Shown here one piece after another: positions 63,743-64,000 of a DNA stretch of 64,000 bases; the first letter of the stretch is position 1; every line of letters begins with the position of its first letter. Where the stretch lies: contig NZ_RYZK01000010.1 of the NCBI RefSeq assembly GCF_003990645.1, positions 95,985 through 159,984 on the forward strand, read 5' to 3'. The DNA is from Shimia sediminis (GTDB lineage Bacteria; Pseudomonadota; Alphaproteobacteria; Rhodobacterales; Rhodobacteraceae). The notes beneath the pieces are model-generated. The model was not told where the DNA came from, did no database searches, and worked only from the letters and a program-made list of their open reading frames with translations. Made by a program: the position numbers and the translations under genes.

Positions 63743-63766
63743 GATTTGTTTCGGAGATGATCCGAC

Positions 63767-64000
63767 TTATTCGACGATCTTCGACACAACGCCCGACCCA
63801 ACGGTGCGGCCGCCTTCGCGGATCGCAAAGCGCAGGCCCTGCTCCATGGCGATCGGGGCGATCAGTTCAACGTTGAACTTCAGGTTGTCGCCCGGCATCA
63901 CCATCTCGGTGCCAGCAGGCAGTTCAACCGTGCCGGTCACGTCGGTGGTGCGGAAGTAGAACTGCGGACGGTAGTTCGCGAAGAACGGCGTGTGACGGCC
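63767..64000 (-). CDS. tuf: Elongation factor Tu (C-terminal end, 5' part outside window)
   Basis: The visible 77 C-terminal residues are EF-Tu domain 3 ([43 protein letters not shown]). EF-Tu brings aminoacyl-tRNA to the ribosome. It is terminated immediately and so does not run on into rpsJ, which is 3.8 kb away. Confidence 0.97.
   Translation of the reverse strand, partial: GRHTPFFANYRPQFYFRTTDVTGTVELPAGTEMVMPGDNLKFNVELIAPIAMEQGLRFAIREGGRTVGSGVVSKIVE

Noticed and set aside
1-64000. Mobile elements, prophage or CRISPR arrays
   Set aside because: I saw no transposase, integrase, phage structural gene, terminal inverted repeat pair or regularly spaced repeat array. The gaps in the ribosomal cluster show no element ends.

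Overview
The window looks like a chromosomal segment from a marine Rhodobacterales bacterium (Roseobacter group, Alphaproteobacteria). The reasons are the block rpmH-rnpA-yidD-ttcA-yidC-MOSC-engB-argB, an AapJQMP general amino-acid ABC transporter, an ATP12 chaperone gene, DUF1127 mini-proteins, LuxR-type regulators and several oxygenases for methylated or aromatic compounds. Genus and species cannot be fixed from the sequence alone.

Layout. Positions 1-5400 form a catabolic region: an MttB-like methyltransferase overlapping a FAD-dependent demethylating oxidoreductase, a divergent LysR regulator, and an aromatic hydroxylase overlapping an extradiol ring-cleavage dioxygenase. tRNA-Arg(ACG), an orphan histidine kinase and a Lpd-like flavoprotein/TVP38 membrane protein pair follow (5564-9275). 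Positions 9452-20825 hold plus-strand housekeeping genes: L34, RNase P protein, membrane insertase, tRNA thiolation, a c-di-GMP protein, a ribosome-assembly GTPase and acetylglutamate kinase. The aapJQMP operon is at 20875-25570. ATP12, a HAD phosphatase, a pseudouridine synthase, CrcB, RarA, a DegP-type protease and a TauD-like oxygenase follow up to 32513.

From 32602 to the end the window carries the ribosomal-protein supercluster on the minus strand (tuf, S10, spc and alpha regions). It is not one continuous operon. It is split into blocks: tuf | rpsJ-rplC-rplD-rplW | rplB-rpsS-rplV-rpsC-rplP | rpmC-rpsQ-rplN...rpmD | rplO-secY-adk | rpsM-rpsK-rpoA-rplQ. The blocks are separated by about 0.75 to 5.8 kb of unrelated genes. 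Each complete block ends in a readable intrinsic terminator and starts at a good sigma-70-like promoter with a 17-base spacer, usually TTGCCA or TTGCAT followed by TATA. The gaps hold an adenylate cyclase, DUF1127 proteins, two LuxR-type regulators around a cold-shock gene, 2OG-Fe(II) oxygenases, a phasin, PhnA, a CDGSH-glutamate synthase fusion and several AT-rich unknowns.

The most interesting signal is in the rplP/rpmC gap. Two paralogous 249-residue LuxR-type genes each carry the same downstream module: a 30-base hairpin and an identical 20-base dyad. These dyads lie upstream of the promoters of rpmC and of the cold-shock gene. This suggests, but does not prove, regulatory coupling between a small-molecule-sensing regulator and ribosome or cold-shock gene expression.
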